This document shows positions 42,874 to 53,334 of a stretch of DNA of 58,169 nt, piece by piece (position 1 is the stretch's first letter; each line of letters opens with the position of its first letter). The notes under the pieces are model-generated. The model searched no databases, was not told the origin of the DNA, and worked only from the letters and a program-made list of their open reading frames with translations. This DNA is from Clostridia bacterium (GTDB taxonomy: Bacteria; Bacillota; Clostridia; Oscillospirales; CAG-382). The stretch is taken from assembly GCA_017396825.1 (NCBI GenBank), contig JAFQKR010000072.1:1-58169 (forward strand), read 5' to 3'. The translations under genes and the position numbers were made by a program.

Positions 42874-45090
42874 ATGGCAAGAAAAAAACAGCCAATAGTG
42901 GAGGAGATTCCCGCTGCACCGGCTACCGATATCAATATTACTGAGATATTGGAAACAAATTATATGCCGTATGCGATGAGCGTTATAATTTCTCGCGCTA
43001 TTCCTGCTATTGACGGATTTAAGCCCAGTCACAGAAAACTGCTTTATACTATGTATAAGATGGGGCTTTTAAAGGGTACTACCGTAAAATCTGCTAAGAT
43101 AGCAGGTGCCACCATGACCTATAACCCCCACGGCGATGCTTCCATTTACGATACTATGGTAAGACTTACTACGGGCAAGGAAGCACTGCTTCATCCCTTT
43201 GTGGAGTCAAAGGGCAGTTTTGGCAGACAGTATTCCGATATGCCCGCTGCCGCTTCCCGTTATACAGAGGCAAAGCTTGCAAAGATAAGCGAGGAAATAT
43301 TCAGCGGTATAGAAAAGGACGCTGTTGATTTTGTTCCTAATTACGATAATACCGAGGTAGAGCCTTCCATACTTCCTACAGCTTTTCCAAACATCTTGGT
43401 TTCTCCCAATACGGGTATCGCTGTAAGCCTTGCAAGTAATATTTGCTCATTCAATCTCAACGAGATATGCGATGCTGCTATTGTCCTTTTGAAAAACGGC
43501 TCTGTTTCCACTTGGGAACTTCTTGATATAATAAAAGCGCCTGATTTTTCTACAGGCGGCTATGTTGTATATAACAGAGAGCAGCTTGCCCAAATTTATG
43601 AAACGGGTAGAGGCAGAGTTAAAGTAAGGGCAAAGTATAATTACGTAAAAGAATCAAATCTTTTAGAGATTACCGAAATACCCTATACGACCACGTCTGA
43701 AAAAATAATAGCCTCCATAGTTGCTCTGGTTAAAGAGGGGAAAATTAAGGAGATTTCGGACGTTCGTGATGAAACTGATAAATCTGGCTTGAAGATAGCG
43801 ATAGACCTTAAGCGCGGTGCAGATCACGAAAAGCTTATGGCAAGGCTGTTTAAGTCTACTCCTTTGGAGGACGGCTTTGCTTGTAACTTCAATATACTTG
43901 TGGGCAATATACCGCAGACCATGGGTATTGCCGAGATACTTGACGAATGGGTTGCCTTTCGTACCGAGTGCCTGCGTCGTAGTTTTTCCTACGATTTGGG
44001 CAAAAAGAGTGATAAACTTCACCTGCTGTATGGCCTTAGAGAGATACTTCTTGATATTGATAAGGCTATAAAGATAGTTAGAGGTACCGAAAAAGACGAG
44101 GATGTTGTCCCCAACCTTATGTCCGGCTTTAATATTGATAAGGTTCAGGCGGAGTATGTTGCTGATATAAAACTTCGTAATCTCAATAAGGACTACATTC
44201 TCAAAAGAATTGAGGAGATAGAGGAACTTGAGCAGGAAATAGCAAGGCTTGAGGTTTTGGTTGGAAGTGATAAGCTTTTGCACAAAGAGATTATAAAACA
44301 ACTGACCGAAATTAAACGCAAGTACGGCATGGAGCGAAAAACTCAGATCATTTACGATGACGAGATAGATGACGATGCAATAATTAACGAGATAGAAGAT
44401 TATGCCGTAACAGTGTTCCTTACAAGAGACGGCTTTTTCAAAAAATGTTTGCCGTCTTCTCTTCGCCTGAGTAGTGCTCATAAGCTTAAGGATGGCGATG
44501 CCATTGTTCAAAGCTTTGAGACATCAAACGCCGCAGATCTTTTGGTGTTCACTTCCAAGGCTCAGTTATACAAAGCAAAGCTTGATGCTTTTGATACCCA
44601 TAAAGCCTCTGTATTAGGTGAATTTTTACCCGCATTTTTGGGCTTTGACGATGGGGAGAAGGTTGTTTGCATTTTAGTTACATCTGATTACAGCGGCGAT
44701 ATGGCGCTGTTCTTCGAAAACGGCAAGGCCGTAAGACTTCCCATAAATGTTTATCAAACAAAAACAAATCGTAAAAAACTTTCAGGCGCTTTCTTTGACA
44801 AATCTCCGCTTATAGGAGCTTTTTCAGTAGCAGAGGGGATGGAGTTTGTTATTACCTCCAACGCTTCTCGTGCTTTGCTAGTTGAGGAAAGCCAGCTTTG
44901 CGCTAAATCCACTCGTACTTCCGCAGGTGCCACTATATTTACCTTAAGAAAAGGTCAGTTTATAAACGGCGTCACCGTTTACGGTGCAGAAGGAAGCCTT
45001 GTCTTTGAAAATGACAAGAAGTATAGAAAAAAGGCTTTGCCTGCGGCAGGCGTTCCGTACGAAGAATTTAAGCAGCAAACCTTGATATGA
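42874..45090 (+). CDS. divergent type IIA topoisomerase, GyrA/ParC-like DNA-cleaving subunit
   Basis: A 738-residue partner of the preceding gene. The winged-helix segment holds the catalytic tyrosine, Tyr130, in AAASRYTEAKL (usual AAxRYTEARL). NYMPYAMSVIISRAIP near the N-terminus and LPTAFPNILV are typical. The coiled-coil gate (about 440-480) and a C-terminal beta-pinwheel follow; I see no GyrA-box (QRRGGKG), which argues for decatenation/relaxation rather than supercoiling. A CGGAGG ribosome site precedes ATG 42874. A short GGGGC/GCCCC hairpin (45096-45109) follows the gene. Confidence 0.88.
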   Translation: MARKKQPIVEEIPAAPATDINITEILETNYMPYAMSVIISRAIPAIDGFKPSHRKLLYTMYKMGLLKGTTVKSAKIAGATMTYNPHGDASIYDTMVRLTTGKEALLHPFVESKGSFGRQYSDMPAAASRYTEAKLAKISEEIFSGIEKDAVDFVPNYDNTEVEPSILPTAFPNILVSPNTGIAVSLASNICSFNLNEICDAAIVLLKNGSVSTWELLDIIKAPDFSTGGYVVYNREQLAQIYETGRGRVKVRAKYNYVKESNLLEITEIPYTTTSEKIIASIVALVKEGKIKEISDVRDETDKSGLKIAIDLKRGADHEKLMARLFKSTPLEDGFACNFNILVGNIPQTMGIAEILDEWVAFRTECLRRSFSYDLGKKSDKLHLLYGLREILLDIDKAIKIVRGTEKDEDVVPNLMSGFNIDKVQAEYVADIKLRNLNKDYILKRIEEIEELEQEIARLEVLVGSDKLLHKEIIKQLTEIKRKYGMERKTQIIYDDEIDDDAIINEIEDYAVTVFLTRDGFFKKCLPSSLRLSSAHKLKDGDAIVQSFETSNAADLLVFTSKAQLYKAKLDAFDTHKASVLGEFLPAFLGFDDGEKVVCILVTSDYSGDMALFFENGKAVRLPINVYQTKTNRKKLSGAFFDKSPLIGAFSVAEGMEFVITSNASRALLVEESQLCAKSTRTSAGATIFTLRKGQFINGVTVYGAEGSLVFENDKKYRKKALPAAGVPYEEFKQQTLI

Positions 45091-45127
45091 CCCATGGGGC
45101 GCTTGCCCCTGCGTTTAGGAGTATATA

Positions 45128-46105
45128 ATGGAATCTTCCTCTAAAACAAAATATTTAATTCTCGGAGCCGTAGTTTCCATTTTGACCGCACCGATCTTCG
45201 TTGCGTGGAACACCTCTGCTGCTATTGTTTTGCTTATCGGTCAGATAGGTCTCTTTTCTGCTGTAACAGTGTCAGGTTTTAAGCTGTGGCATATTCTTGT
45301 GCCTCTTATATCCTACGGGATAGGCTTTTCCGTGACCGGAGATCCTCTTACAGCGGCGTTGGCTTTGGTGTATGTTCCCGTATCTGCGGTTATCACCATT
45401 TGCTTAAAAAAGAAACTAAGCAGAGGTGTTACTGTTGTTCTGTCTGCATTTACAATAGGAATGGTGGCTTTCGGTTGTGTTGTTGCGACGGCTTTTGTTA
45501 ACGATGTAACAGTATCAGCCGACGGTATTTCTGAGTTTCTTTCGGTATCTGCGGCTAATGTCGCTAATTCTTTGGTTTCAGAGATTCCCGATTCTCTTTT
45601 TACAAACGGATTGACAAGAGAAGGGTATGTAAGAACTATCATTGAAGGTCTTAAATACTTTTCTTTAAGCATAGTTGTTTTGTTTTGCAATTTGGTTGCA
45701 TTCAGTTCTACTGCAGTTACTAAACGGGCAGTGTTATCCTTGAACGATGAGGAAAGCAGTATTTTCGGTTTGTCAAAGAATTGGCTTTTCGTTTTGTCCA
45801 AGCCCTCAGCGGCCGTGTATATCGTTTGTTACCTTTGCCTTATCATTGGTGGGGAGACCCTTACGCTCCCACAGCAGATAGCTTTTAATACGGTTATGAC
45901 TGCAATACAAGGCGGCGTGTTTGTAATGGCTTTCCGACATATACGCAAAAGAATCAGTGTGAGCGGTTTTGCGGCGATATTTATGTATATCGTTGTGCTG
46001 TATTTTTTAGGTCTGTCTGCAGTTGCTATGGTTTTGTCGGGAGTGGGTCTCTTTGCCGCTTTCAGGCAAAAATCAAAGGAGGACAATGAAAAGTGCGAAA
46101 ACTAA
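45128..46105 (+). CDS. DUF2232 (YybS-like) membrane protein
   Basis: A 325-residue integral membrane protein with about eight hydrophobic segments spread over the whole length. The family is known from the conserved Firmicute order yybS-gdpP-rplI-dnaB, seen exactly here. Function is not established; resemblance to substrate-binding S components has been suggested for the family. TTTAGGAG precedes ATG 45128. The 3' end overlaps gdpP by 13 bases. Confidence 0.85.
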   Translation: MESSSKTKYLILGAVVSILTAPIFVAWNTSAAIVLLIGQIGLFSAVTVSGFKLWHILVPLISYGIGFSVTGDPLTAALALVYVPVSAVITICLKKKLSRGVTVVLSAFTIGMVAFGCVVATAFVNDVTVSADGISEFLSVSAANVANSLVSEIPDSLFTNGLTREGYVRTIIEGLKYFSLSIVVLFCNLVAFSSTAVTKRAVLSLNDEESSIFGLSKNWLFVLSKPSAAVYIVCYLCLIIGGETLTLPQQIAFNTVMTAIQGGVFVMAFRHIRKRISVSGFAAIFMYIVVLYFLGLSAVAMVLSGVGLFAAFRQKSKEDNEKCEN

Positions 46106-48087
46106 AAAGTTTTATTCGCAATAAAAAAGAGATTGTAACCTTTAATTCGGTGTTGTTATTGCTTACAATTTCCATAGCCTTTTTAAACAAAAGCGCACTA
46201 TTTTTTGTGTGCCTTGCTTTTTGTGTCCTCTGTTTCGGATATACGGTATACGACTATATTGCAAGGTTCAAGTTTTTTCCTGCAGGAACCGAGGATACCT
46301 TTTCAAAGTTTACCGTTAATGCGCTTATGGATTTGCCTCAGCCTGTATTGATGATAGGGTCTGATGACAGCACCACTTGGTATAATAACGCTTTTTCCGC
46401 AATTAAAGAGGTTGCAGGCATTAAAAGCAGTCAAAGCGTAAAAGGTGTTTTTGGCGGCGCTCTCTGCTATTCTGCAATAAAGTCGAAGGTTGACGGTTTT
46501 ACTATAAAACTGGGTGAAAAGTATTACGATATTCACAGTACAGGCTTCATTTCCACAGGTAGAAGCTACGTGCTTACATTTTGGAGTGATTCCACGGCAA
46601 GACATGCGGCAGAAAAAACGCTAAAAATGAAAAATGTTGTTGTGGGTTATGCTGCAGTGGATAACGCCGCTGACGTTGCATCGTATTTGCAGGAGCAGTA
46701 CCGCTCTATGATAGCAAAGGCTTATACTGAACTTTACAGTTGGGTAAGCGGTATGAACGGTATTATCAGAGAGTATGACCGCGATAAATACGTTATTTTT
46801 GTTGACGAAGAAAACTTTACTCCCAATATCTCTAAAAAATTTGATATTCTTGATAGAATTGACACAGCTGTTTCCGGCAACAGCAACCGTTTGACCTTGT
46901 CAATGGGGTTTGTTGTTATGGACGGCACTCTTGCCGAAAAGGAAGAAGGTGCCCACGAGGCTCTTGAATATGCCTTTCAACGCGGTGGTGCCCAGATTAT
47001 AGTGAAAGGGCGGGACGGCAATGTATCCTTCGGCGGTCAGAATAGGGCAAGTGCAAAAACCACAAAGATAAAATCGCGAGTTACAGCCGATAAGCTTAAG
47101 ACCCTGATTCATGAAAGCAGTAACGTTATAATAATGGGGCATAAGAACATAGACGTTGACGCTATTGCTTCGGCTTGTGCTGTTGCACGTTTAACTGTGA
47201 CCTTGAACAAAAAGGTAAATATTGTTATTAATCCTGACGATAGTGCTTTAGAGTCTGCGTTACCGTTTTTTGAGGGGCTTTCTGAATATGATAACGTTTT
47301 TGTTGATCACGTCCAGGGGCAGGAACTACTGTCACCTAAGTCGCTAGTTGTTATAGTTGATGCCAGCAACCCTAAGATTTTTGAGTCGATCGATATATAC
47401 AATAACGCTTCAACCGTTGCTATAATCGACCATCACGTTCAAACGACAGAGTTTGATACAACGCCTACCTTGCAGTATATCGACCCTACTGCGTCTTCTG
47501 CATCGGAGTTGATGTGTGAGATTTTAGAGCAAGCAATTCCGCGTAGCGCTCTTAATTCATCCGAGGCGGAGCTGCTTCTTGCAGGCATTCTTCTTGACAC
47601 CCAGCGCTTTACAAGAAACACCGGGGTGCGTACCTTTGGTGCAACAATGTATTTGCGTACTGATAACAAGATGATGCTTAAAGCACGTTCGTTGTTCAAA
47701 CCAAGTATCAACGAGTATTTAAAGCTTTCTTCTTTCCGTAAAAACACTATAGTATTTCGTGACGTTGTGGGTATTTCTCACTTTGAAGAAGACAATCTTC
47801 CCGAAAACAGAGTTATCGCATCAATGGCGGCAGAGGATATGTTGGAGATAAATCAAGTAAAAGCCTCCTTCGCCTTGTGCACGATTGGCGATGATGTTCA
47901 CATATCGGGCCGTTCTGACGGTAGTTATAACGTTGCAAAGGTGCTGGAATATCTTAACGGAGGCGGTAGATTTGAGGCGGCGGCTACGGTCATGAAGGCG
48001 ACCACCGTCAAGTCTGCCATGGAAAAATTGAGAGAAGCAATTGATGTTTGTTGGAACGATAAATTCACCATAGGAGGTAACATATAA
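46093..48087 (+). CDS. gdpP: cyclic-di-AMP phosphodiesterase GdpP (DHH family)
   Basis: Membrane-bound enzyme that hydrolyses c-di-AMP, 664 residues. GTG 46093 has AGGAGG upstream; the ATG at 46086 is in another frame. Two membrane helices (about 17-31 and 36-52), a PAS-like domain, a degenerate GGDEF domain (about 170-310), then the DHH/DHHA1 domains: His350 and Asp354/356 in [14 protein letters not shown], Asp446-His447-His448, and [10 protein letters not shown]. DxD and DHH metal ligands are intact. It is followed by rplI with TAATG overlap. Confidence 0.95.
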   Translation: MRKLKSFIRNKKEIVTFNSVLLLLTISIAFLNKSALFFVCLAFCVLCFGYTVYDYIARFKFFPAGTEDTFSKFTVNALMDLPQPVLMIGSDDSTTWYNNAFSAIKEVAGIKSSQSVKGVFGGALCYSAIKSKVDGFTIKLGEKYYDIHSTGFISTGRSYVLTFWSDSTARHAAEKTLKMKNVVVGYAAVDNAADVASYLQEQYRSMIAKAYTELYSWVSGMNGIIREYDRDKYVIFVDEENFTPNISKKFDILDRIDTAVSGNSNRLTLSMGFVVMDGTLAEKEEGAHEALEYAFQRGGAQIIVKGRDGNVSFGGQNRASAKTTKIKSRVTADKLKTLIHESSNVIIMGHKNIDVDAIASACAVARLTVTLNKKVNIVINPDDSALESALPFFEGLSEYDNVFVDHVQGQELLSPKSLVVIVDASNPKIFESIDIYNNASTVAIIDHHVQTTEFDTTPTLQYIDPTASSASELMCEILEQAIPRSALNSSEAELLLAGILLDTQRFTRNTGVRTFGATMYLRTDNKMMLKARSLFKPSINEYLKLSSFRKNTIVFRDVVGISHFEEDNLPENRVIASMAAEDMLEINQVKASFALCTIGDDVHISGRSDGSYNVAKVLEYLNGGGRFEAAATVMKATTVKSAMEKLREAIDVCWNDKFTIGGNI

Positions 48088-48530
48088 TGAAAGTTGTATT
48101 ACTTGCAGATGTAAAAGGACAAGGGAAAAAGGGAGAACTTGTAAACGTATCCGATGGGTATGCTCGCAATTTTTTATTTCCTAAAAAGCTCGCAATGGAA
48201 GCAAATGCACAGATACTTAACGAGATAAAGAATAAAGCCGAGGCAGAAAGTTTTAAAAAGGCGGAAGACAAAAAGGCGGCTTTACAGCTTTCAGAAAAGC
48301 TTAAAGGTATTGTTTTAAAATATAAATCCACCGGTGGTGCAGACGGTAAGCTTTACGGCGCTGTTACAGCGAAGGATATAGCAGATAAGCTTTCCTCTGA
48401 TTACGGTATTACCGTTGATAAACGTAAAATAGTGATGAACGAGACCATAAAGTCCGTTGGCGAATATACCCTCGATGTTAAGCTTTATCCCGAAATTGTA
48501 GCAAAACTTCAAGTAGAGGTTGTTCTTTAA
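48087..48530 (+). CDS. rplI: 50S ribosomal protein L9
   Basis: A 147-residue ribosomal protein. The N-terminal rRNA-binding domain shows [22 protein letters not shown], diagnostic for L9, then a long connecting helix (about 42-75) and the C-terminal domain. The start ATG overlaps the gdpP stop by one base. Confidence 0.97.
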   Translation: MKVVLLADVKGQGKKGELVNVSDGYARNFLFPKKLAMEANAQILNEIKNKAEAESFKKAEDKKAALQLSEKLKGIVLKYKSTGGADGKLYGAVTAKDIADKLSSDYGITVDKRKIVMNETIKSVGEYTLDVKLYPEIVAKLQVEVVL

Positions 48531-48570
48531 GAAAGGAAATGCGTTGTAAAAAGGCAATGCAGGTGACACT

Positions 48571-49926
48571 ATGGCCGAAAACTTAACAATTCGACAAATG
48601 CCGTACTCCCTTGAGGCAGAGCAGGCAATTCTCGGTGCGGCCATCGCTGACGCCGAAAAACTTAACTCCATACCATATCTTAAAGCTTCGGATTTCTATT
48701 TATCACAGCATCAAAGCATTTACACAATTTTGATGCAAATGTATCAGCTTAATAAGCACATAGATATGGTAACTCTTCTTGATGAACTTTCAAAGCTCGA
48801 AGAACTCAAGGGGACTGACCTCGTAAAATACGTAAAGCTTTTGGTTGAGTCTGCTGCCTTTTCCCCTAATATAGCGGAGCACGCAGCAATTGTCCGAGAT
48901 AAAGCCGTTCTGCGTAAGCTTATTGATGTTTCTCAAAACATTGCAGACGATGCATATTCGGGTACGGAAGATGTTGATACCATTGTCGGCAGTGCTGAAC
49001 AGAGAATTTACGACATAAGTAATAACAAGTATAACGAGGGCTTTGCTCATATATCTCAGGCAATTAAGGAAAATTTCGACCTACTTGATAAGCGCATGAG
49101 AGACCCTGAGGGTTTCCAGTCCGGCGTAAAGTCTCATTATCAAGATCTTGACAATCTTATACGTTTTGGTCCCGGAGATTTGATAATTGTCGGCGGTCGT
49201 CCCGGTATGGGTAAAACGACCTTTGCTATGAACATCGCAGCAAACGTTGCAAAAACACCAATGAAGGATGGATCTATGCCGGAGGTTGTTGTCTTTTCCT
49301 TGGAAATGACCAACCAACAGCTTGCAGAGCGTTTGCTTTCTGCTGAGGGCGGTGTAGACAGTAATGTGCTTATAAGAGGCAAGCTTGAGCCTGAACACTG
49401 GAAAAAACTGGCTGATGCCGCTGCAAGGCTTTCTCAAACTCAGCTTTTGATTGACGAAACTTCAAATATAGCCGTAACGGAAATGAAGGCAAAGCTAAGG
49501 CGCCTTAAGAATTTGGGACTGGTTGTTATTGATTATCTACAACTGATGCATTCCGACCGCCATACCGACAACCGTGTTTTAGAAATTGCGGATATAACCC
49601 GCGGTCTTAAGCTGTTGGCTAAGGATTTAGGTGTCCCCGTTATTTTATGTTCTCAGTTAAAAAGAGAAGCAGGTACGGGAAAGGCAGGCGACAAGATGCC
49701 GCAGCTTTCCGACCTGCGTGACTCCGGCGCTATCGAACAGGACGCAGACGTTGTTATCTTCCTACATCGTGATGACTACGGCCAGTATGAGAACGATAAG
49801 GACGGCATTGCAACGGCAAAAGCGATAGTTGCCAAAAACCGACATGGGTCTACTGGTACCGTTAATCTTTCTTGGTGTGGTGCCAACTTTAAATTCTTTG
49901 CTATTGAAACAAGGTACGACAGTTAA
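48571..49926 (+). CDS. dnaB: replicative DNA helicase DnaB
   Basis: Hexameric 5'-3' replicative helicase (called DnaC in Bacillus), 451 residues. N-terminal dimerisation domain (about 8-110, PYSLEAEQAILGA), linker helix, then RecA-like ATPase with Walker A GGRPGMGKTTFA, Walker B LVVIDYLQLM, and SQLKREAG / DLRDSGAIEQDAD (motif H4 region). No intein. AGGTGA lies 4 bases before ATG 48571. It follows rplI by 40 bases. Confidence 0.97.
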   Translation: MAENLTIRQMPYSLEAEQAILGAAIADAEKLNSIPYLKASDFYLSQHQSIYTILMQMYQLNKHIDMVTLLDELSKLEELKGTDLVKYVKLLVESAAFSPNIAEHAAIVRDKAVLRKLIDVSQNIADDAYSGTEDVDTIVGSAEQRIYDISNNKYNEGFAHISQAIKENFDLLDKRMRDPEGFQSGVKSHYQDLDNLIRFGPGDLIIVGGRPGMGKTTFAMNIAANVAKTPMKDGSMPEVVVFSLEMTNQQLAERLLSAEGGVDSNVLIRGKLEPEHWKKLADAAARLSQTQLLIDETSNIAVTEMKAKLRRLKNLGLVVIDYLQLMHSDRHTDNRVLEIADITRGLKLLAKDLGVPVILCSQLKREAGTGKAGDKMPQLSDLRDSGAIEQDADVVIFLHRDDYGQYENDKDGIATAKAIVAKNRHGSTGTVNLSWCGANFKFFAIETRYDS

Positions 49927-49929
49927 AAT

Positions 49930-51300
49930 ATGGATATTGTTCACGAATTTGAAAACGACGTACAAAATTCGTTATTAACTCTTTGCGATGACCTTAGGAA
50001 CAAAAACCTCTCCGTTGCATTATCTGGCGGCGCTGATTCGGTTTGTTTGCTTACGGTTTTGCGTGCACTTTCCAAAAAACTTAAGTTTAAGGTTTTTGCC
50101 ATTCATGTCAATCACATGATAAGAGGTGAGGAAGCCGATAGGGATGAGGCTTTTTGTGTTGCTTTGTGTAAAAGGAAAAGGGTAAAGCTTGACGTGGTTC
50201 ACAAGGATGTTCCGCTGATGGCGAAGGAAAAAGGTGAAAGTCTTGAGCTTTGTGCCCGTAACGTTAGGTATAATTCTTTTGAAGCGCACCGCATAGAAAA
50301 CCAAATAGATTTTGTTTGTACCGCGCATAATGCTAACGATAATGCAGAAACTGTTCTATATAACGTTATCCGCGGCGCCGGCTCTGACGGTTTGCGCGGC
50401 ATACCGCAAAAAAGAGGTTGTATAATACGTCCCATTCTCAAAAAAACAAGAGAAGAGATACTTGCTTATCTGTCAGCTGTTGGTGAAGACTACGTTACGG
50501 ATTCTACAAACAACGAGAATGATTATTCTCGTAATTATATCCGTAATGTGATGCTTCCTGCCGCAAAGCATATAAATCCCGGTGTTATCGAGTCGTTGAA
50601 CAGGCTTTCTTCGGCCGCAGAAGAGGACCGAACTTTTTTCGAAGAAGCACTTCGTCCGATTTTAAATAAATATAACAGTCGTGTTGATTTGAAAAAACTT
50701 TCTCCGGCGTTGCAAAAGAGGGCGATCAAATCCTTGTTTGCGAGGCAATACAGCGCTCAGCTTGAAAGCGCTCACATAAACGCCATTTGCCGTAATTTGC
50801 GCTATGATGCAGAAAAGTGTGTGTCCTTGCCGGATAACGTAAACGCCGTTACTTGTAACGGAACTCTTAGCTTTTATGATGCCAACGGACGCAAACCAAA
50901 GTTAGTAGAGACCGTTCTTAGAGAGGGCGAAAACTACGTTGCCGGGATATTTGTGAGGATCGAGGTGAGCTACGGTCCTTTTAGACCGGAGGTAAATCTC
51001 CCCGACAGATATATGTTTTCCGTTTCTTTGGATAAAGAAAAGATTAAGGGTAACCTTTGCGTAAGACAAAGAAGAACCGGTGACAGTTTTGTAGTAAGAA
51101 AAATTAATCGCAACATAAAAAAATGCTTTATAAACAATAAGGTTCCTGCAAGTGTCAGGGACAAGGTGCCGATAATATACGACGACGAGGGAATTGTTTT
51201 CGTTCCTTTTATCGGTGCCGCCGACAGAGTCTATTCCAAAAAAGGGAAAGAGGCTTGTAATATCACAGTAGTTTTCAATGAAAGGGTTGGTCAACGGTAA
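49930..51300 (+). CDS. tilS: tRNA(Ile)-lysidine synthase
   Basis: Modifies C34 of tRNA-Ile(CAU) with lysine so that it reads AUA, 456 residues. PP-loop LSGGADS (31-37), NHMIRGEEADRDEAF and TAHNANDNAETVLYN are the N-terminal signatures; the C-terminal substrate-binding domains follow with RRTGDSF. It starts 3 bases after dnaB without a clear ribosome site, so it is probably translationally coupled. The stop overlaps ftsH as TAATG. The usual neighbour hpt is missing between tilS and ftsH. Confidence 0.95.
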   Translation: MDIVHEFENDVQNSLLTLCDDLRNKNLSVALSGGADSVCLLTVLRALSKKLKFKVFAIHVNHMIRGEEADRDEAFCVALCKRKRVKLDVVHKDVPLMAKEKGESLELCARNVRYNSFEAHRIENQIDFVCTAHNANDNAETVLYNVIRGAGSDGLRGIPQKRGCIIRPILKKTREEILAYLSAVGEDYVTDSTNNENDYSRNYIRNVMLPAAKHINPGVIESLNRLSSAAEEDRTFFEEALRPILNKYNSRVDLKKLSPALQKRAIKSLFARQYSAQLESAHINAICRNLRYDAEKCVSLPDNVNAVTCNGTLSFYDANGRKPKLVETVLREGENYVAGIFVRIEVSYGPFRPEVNLPDRYMFSVSLDKEKIKGNLCVRQRRTGDSFVVRKINRNIKKCFINNKVPASVRDKVPIIYDDEGIVFVPFIGAADRVYSKKGKEACNITVVFNERVGQR

Positions 51301-53291
51301 TGAAAAAAGGTTTAACAACGTTTTTGATCTACGTCGTTGCATTAGGACTTATCATATATCTCGCTACCACACTTTTTGGCACGGGTGAAGATGATAAGCT
51401 TACCTACGGCGAGGTCATTAGTATTATAGAGGCTGGGGAAAAGGACGGTAATAAAATATCAAAGATTAAGATTACCGAAAGTAATGTCCTTGTTATTTCT
51501 TATGCTGATGAAAAAGTTGCGGAGACCGAGTATTCTCTCCGTGACTGGCGTGTCTTTTATGAAGAGGTTAATGAGGTTTTAAAAGCAAACCCTGAGCTAA
51601 AATATGATATCGAGGCTCCGACAACCCTCCCATGGTGGGTATCATTCTTACCTTATGTTCTTGTCATTTTAATCATGGTTGTTCTTTGGTGGTCCTTTAT
51701 TTCAAAACCCGTTTCCAAGGACGGTTCTGGTGGAGGAATGGGCGGTCTCGGAGGAAGGATGAATTCCTTCTCAAAGGCTCGCACAAAGCTTGGCTCCGAT
51801 GAAAAGAACAAGGTGTTCTTTAAGGACGTTGCAGGTGCCGATGAAGAAAAGGAAGAACTTCAAGAGATTGTTGATTTCCTTAAAAATCCTAGTAAGTACA
51901 CTGATATAGGCGCAAAAATACCTAAAGGTGTTTTGCTTATTGGTGCTCCCGGTACGGGTAAAACATTGCTTGCAAAAGCCGTTGCGGGTGAGGCTGGCGT
52001 TCCGTTCTATTCTATAAGCGGCTCCGATTTCGTTGAAATGTACGTTGGTGTCGGTGCTTCCAGAGTAAGAGATTTGTTTGAAACCGCAAAGAAGACTTCA
52101 CCCTCTATCATATTTATCGATGAAATAGATGCTGTGGGCAGACACAGAGGTGCAGGTTGGGGCGGTGGCCATGATGAACGTGAACAAACACTTAACCAGC
52201 TTCTCGTAGAAATGGACGGCTTTGGTGGTAATGCTGAACTTATAGTAATGGCGGCAACCAATCGTCCTGATATACTCGACCCCGCGCTTCTTCGTCCGGG
52301 CAGATTTGACAGACAAATAACCGTAAATTATCCTGATCTCAAGGGTAGACTTGAGATACTCAAGGTTCACGCACGTAATAAGAAGTTTGAACCCGGTGTT
52401 GATTTTGAAGCTCTTGCTAAGAGTACAGTTGGTTTTACCGGTGCCGACCTTGCAAATCTTCTTAACGAGGCGGCTTTGCTTGCTGCTCGTTCGGGTAAGA
52501 GGTTAATTGGTAACTCTGATCTTGAGGACGCGACTCTTAAGGTTATAGTAGGGCCTCAAAAGAAATCTCGTACAATTAAAGAGTCTGAAAAGAAGAAGAC
52601 CGCATATCATGAAGCGGGTCATGCCATAGTGGGGCATTTCCTTCCTACGCAGGATCCCGTTAGACAGATATCAATTATCCCCAGCGGCAGGGCTTTAGGC
52701 TATACATTACAGGTGCCCGAGGAGGATAGATATTCTGTTTATAAGACAGAAATGAAGGAAAATATAGCCATGCTTCTTGGCGGTCGTGTCGCAGAGAAAG
52801 TATTCTTTGGTGACATTTCCGGTGGCGCATCTAACGATATCCAGCGCGCTACCGATATAGCCAGAAAGATGGTTACTCAATTGGGCATGAGTGATACCTT
52901 AGGTCCCATTGTGTTTGGTTCAGGTCATGATGAAGTCTTCTTGGGTAAGGACTTTTCAAGCACTCGTAACTTTTCCGAGAAGATTGCCGCTCAAATAGAC
53001 GATGAGATACACTCCATAATTTCTGAGGGATATTCAACAGCCGAAAAGATTATTACCGAGCATACCGAGGAAATGCACTTTATTGCCGAGTATCTCGTTG
53101 CTAACGAGGTTATGGATTCTGATCAGTTTCTTGCGGTTTTTGAAGAAGACAGAAGCTTTGAAAAGCTTGATGCCATAAGGGATAACAAAGTTAAGCGCAG
53201 TGAAGAAGCTAACCGCAAAACAAAGACCGAAGAAATAAACGATTCTGATGACGATGTTGACGGTGAAACCGAAGAGATCATAAAACATTAA
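51300..53291 (+). CDS. ftsH: ATP-dependent zinc metalloprotease FtsH
   Basis: Membrane-bound AAA+ protease, 663 residues. Two membrane helices (about 6-24 and 115-136) flank an extracytoplasmic domain; a Gly-rich linker leads to AAA+ with Walker A GAPGTGKT (215-222), Walker B IIFIDEIDA, and second region of homology ATNRPDILDPALLRPGRFD. The zinc site is HEAGH (437-441). The C-terminus is highly acidic. The ATG overlaps the tilS stop by one base. Confidence 0.97.
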   Translation: MKKGLTTFLIYVVALGLIIYLATTLFGTGEDDKLTYGEVISIIEAGEKDGNKISKIKITESNVLVISYADEKVAETEYSLRDWRVFYEEVNEVLKANPELKYDIEAPTTLPWWVSFLPYVLVILIMVVLWWSFISKPVSKDGSGGGMGGLGGRMNSFSKARTKLGSDEKNKVFFKDVAGADEEKEELQEIVDFLKNPSKYTDIGAKIPKGVLLIGAPGTGKTLLAKAVAGEAGVPFYSISGSDFVEMYVGVGASRVRDLFETAKKTSPSIIFIDEIDAVGRHRGAGWGGGHDEREQTLNQLLVEMDGFGGNAELIVMAATNRPDILDPALLRPGRFDRQITVNYPDLKGRLEILKVHARNKKFEPGVDFEALAKSTVGFTGADLANLLNEAALLAARSGKRLIGNSDLEDATLKVIVGPQKKSRTIKESEKKKTAYHEAGHAIVGHFLPTQDPVRQISIIPSGRALGYTLQVPEEDRYSVYKTEMKENIAMLLGGRVAEKVFFGDISGGASNDIQRATDIARKMVTQLGMSDTLGPIVFGSGHDEVFLGKDFSSTRNFSEKIAAQIDDEIHSIISEGYSTAEKIITEHTEEMHFIAEYLVANEVMDSDQFLAVFEEDRSFEKLDAIRDNKVKRSEEANRKTKTEEINDSDDDVDGETEEIIKH

Positions 53292-53300
53292 TAAAAAGGG

Positions 53301-53322
53301 CGCCCCCTTGCAAAAGGGGGCG
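53301..53322 (+). terminator. GC-rich hairpin between ftsH and the methyltransferase gene
   Basis: CGCCCCCTT (53301-53309) pairs perfectly with AAGGGGGCG (53314-53322) around a GCAA tetraloop. There is no T-tract after it, so it may be an attenuator, an mRNA stabiliser, or a structure masking the AAGGGGG ribosome-like site ahead of ATG 53335. Confidence 0.5.
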
Positions 53323-53334
53323 TTAAGTTAAATT

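Noticed and set aside
43663..44511. 282-residue open frame on the minus strand
   Set aside because: Fully inside the topoisomerase subunit A gene on the other strand; composition rich in Lys, Asn, Tyr and Phe with no recognisable domain.
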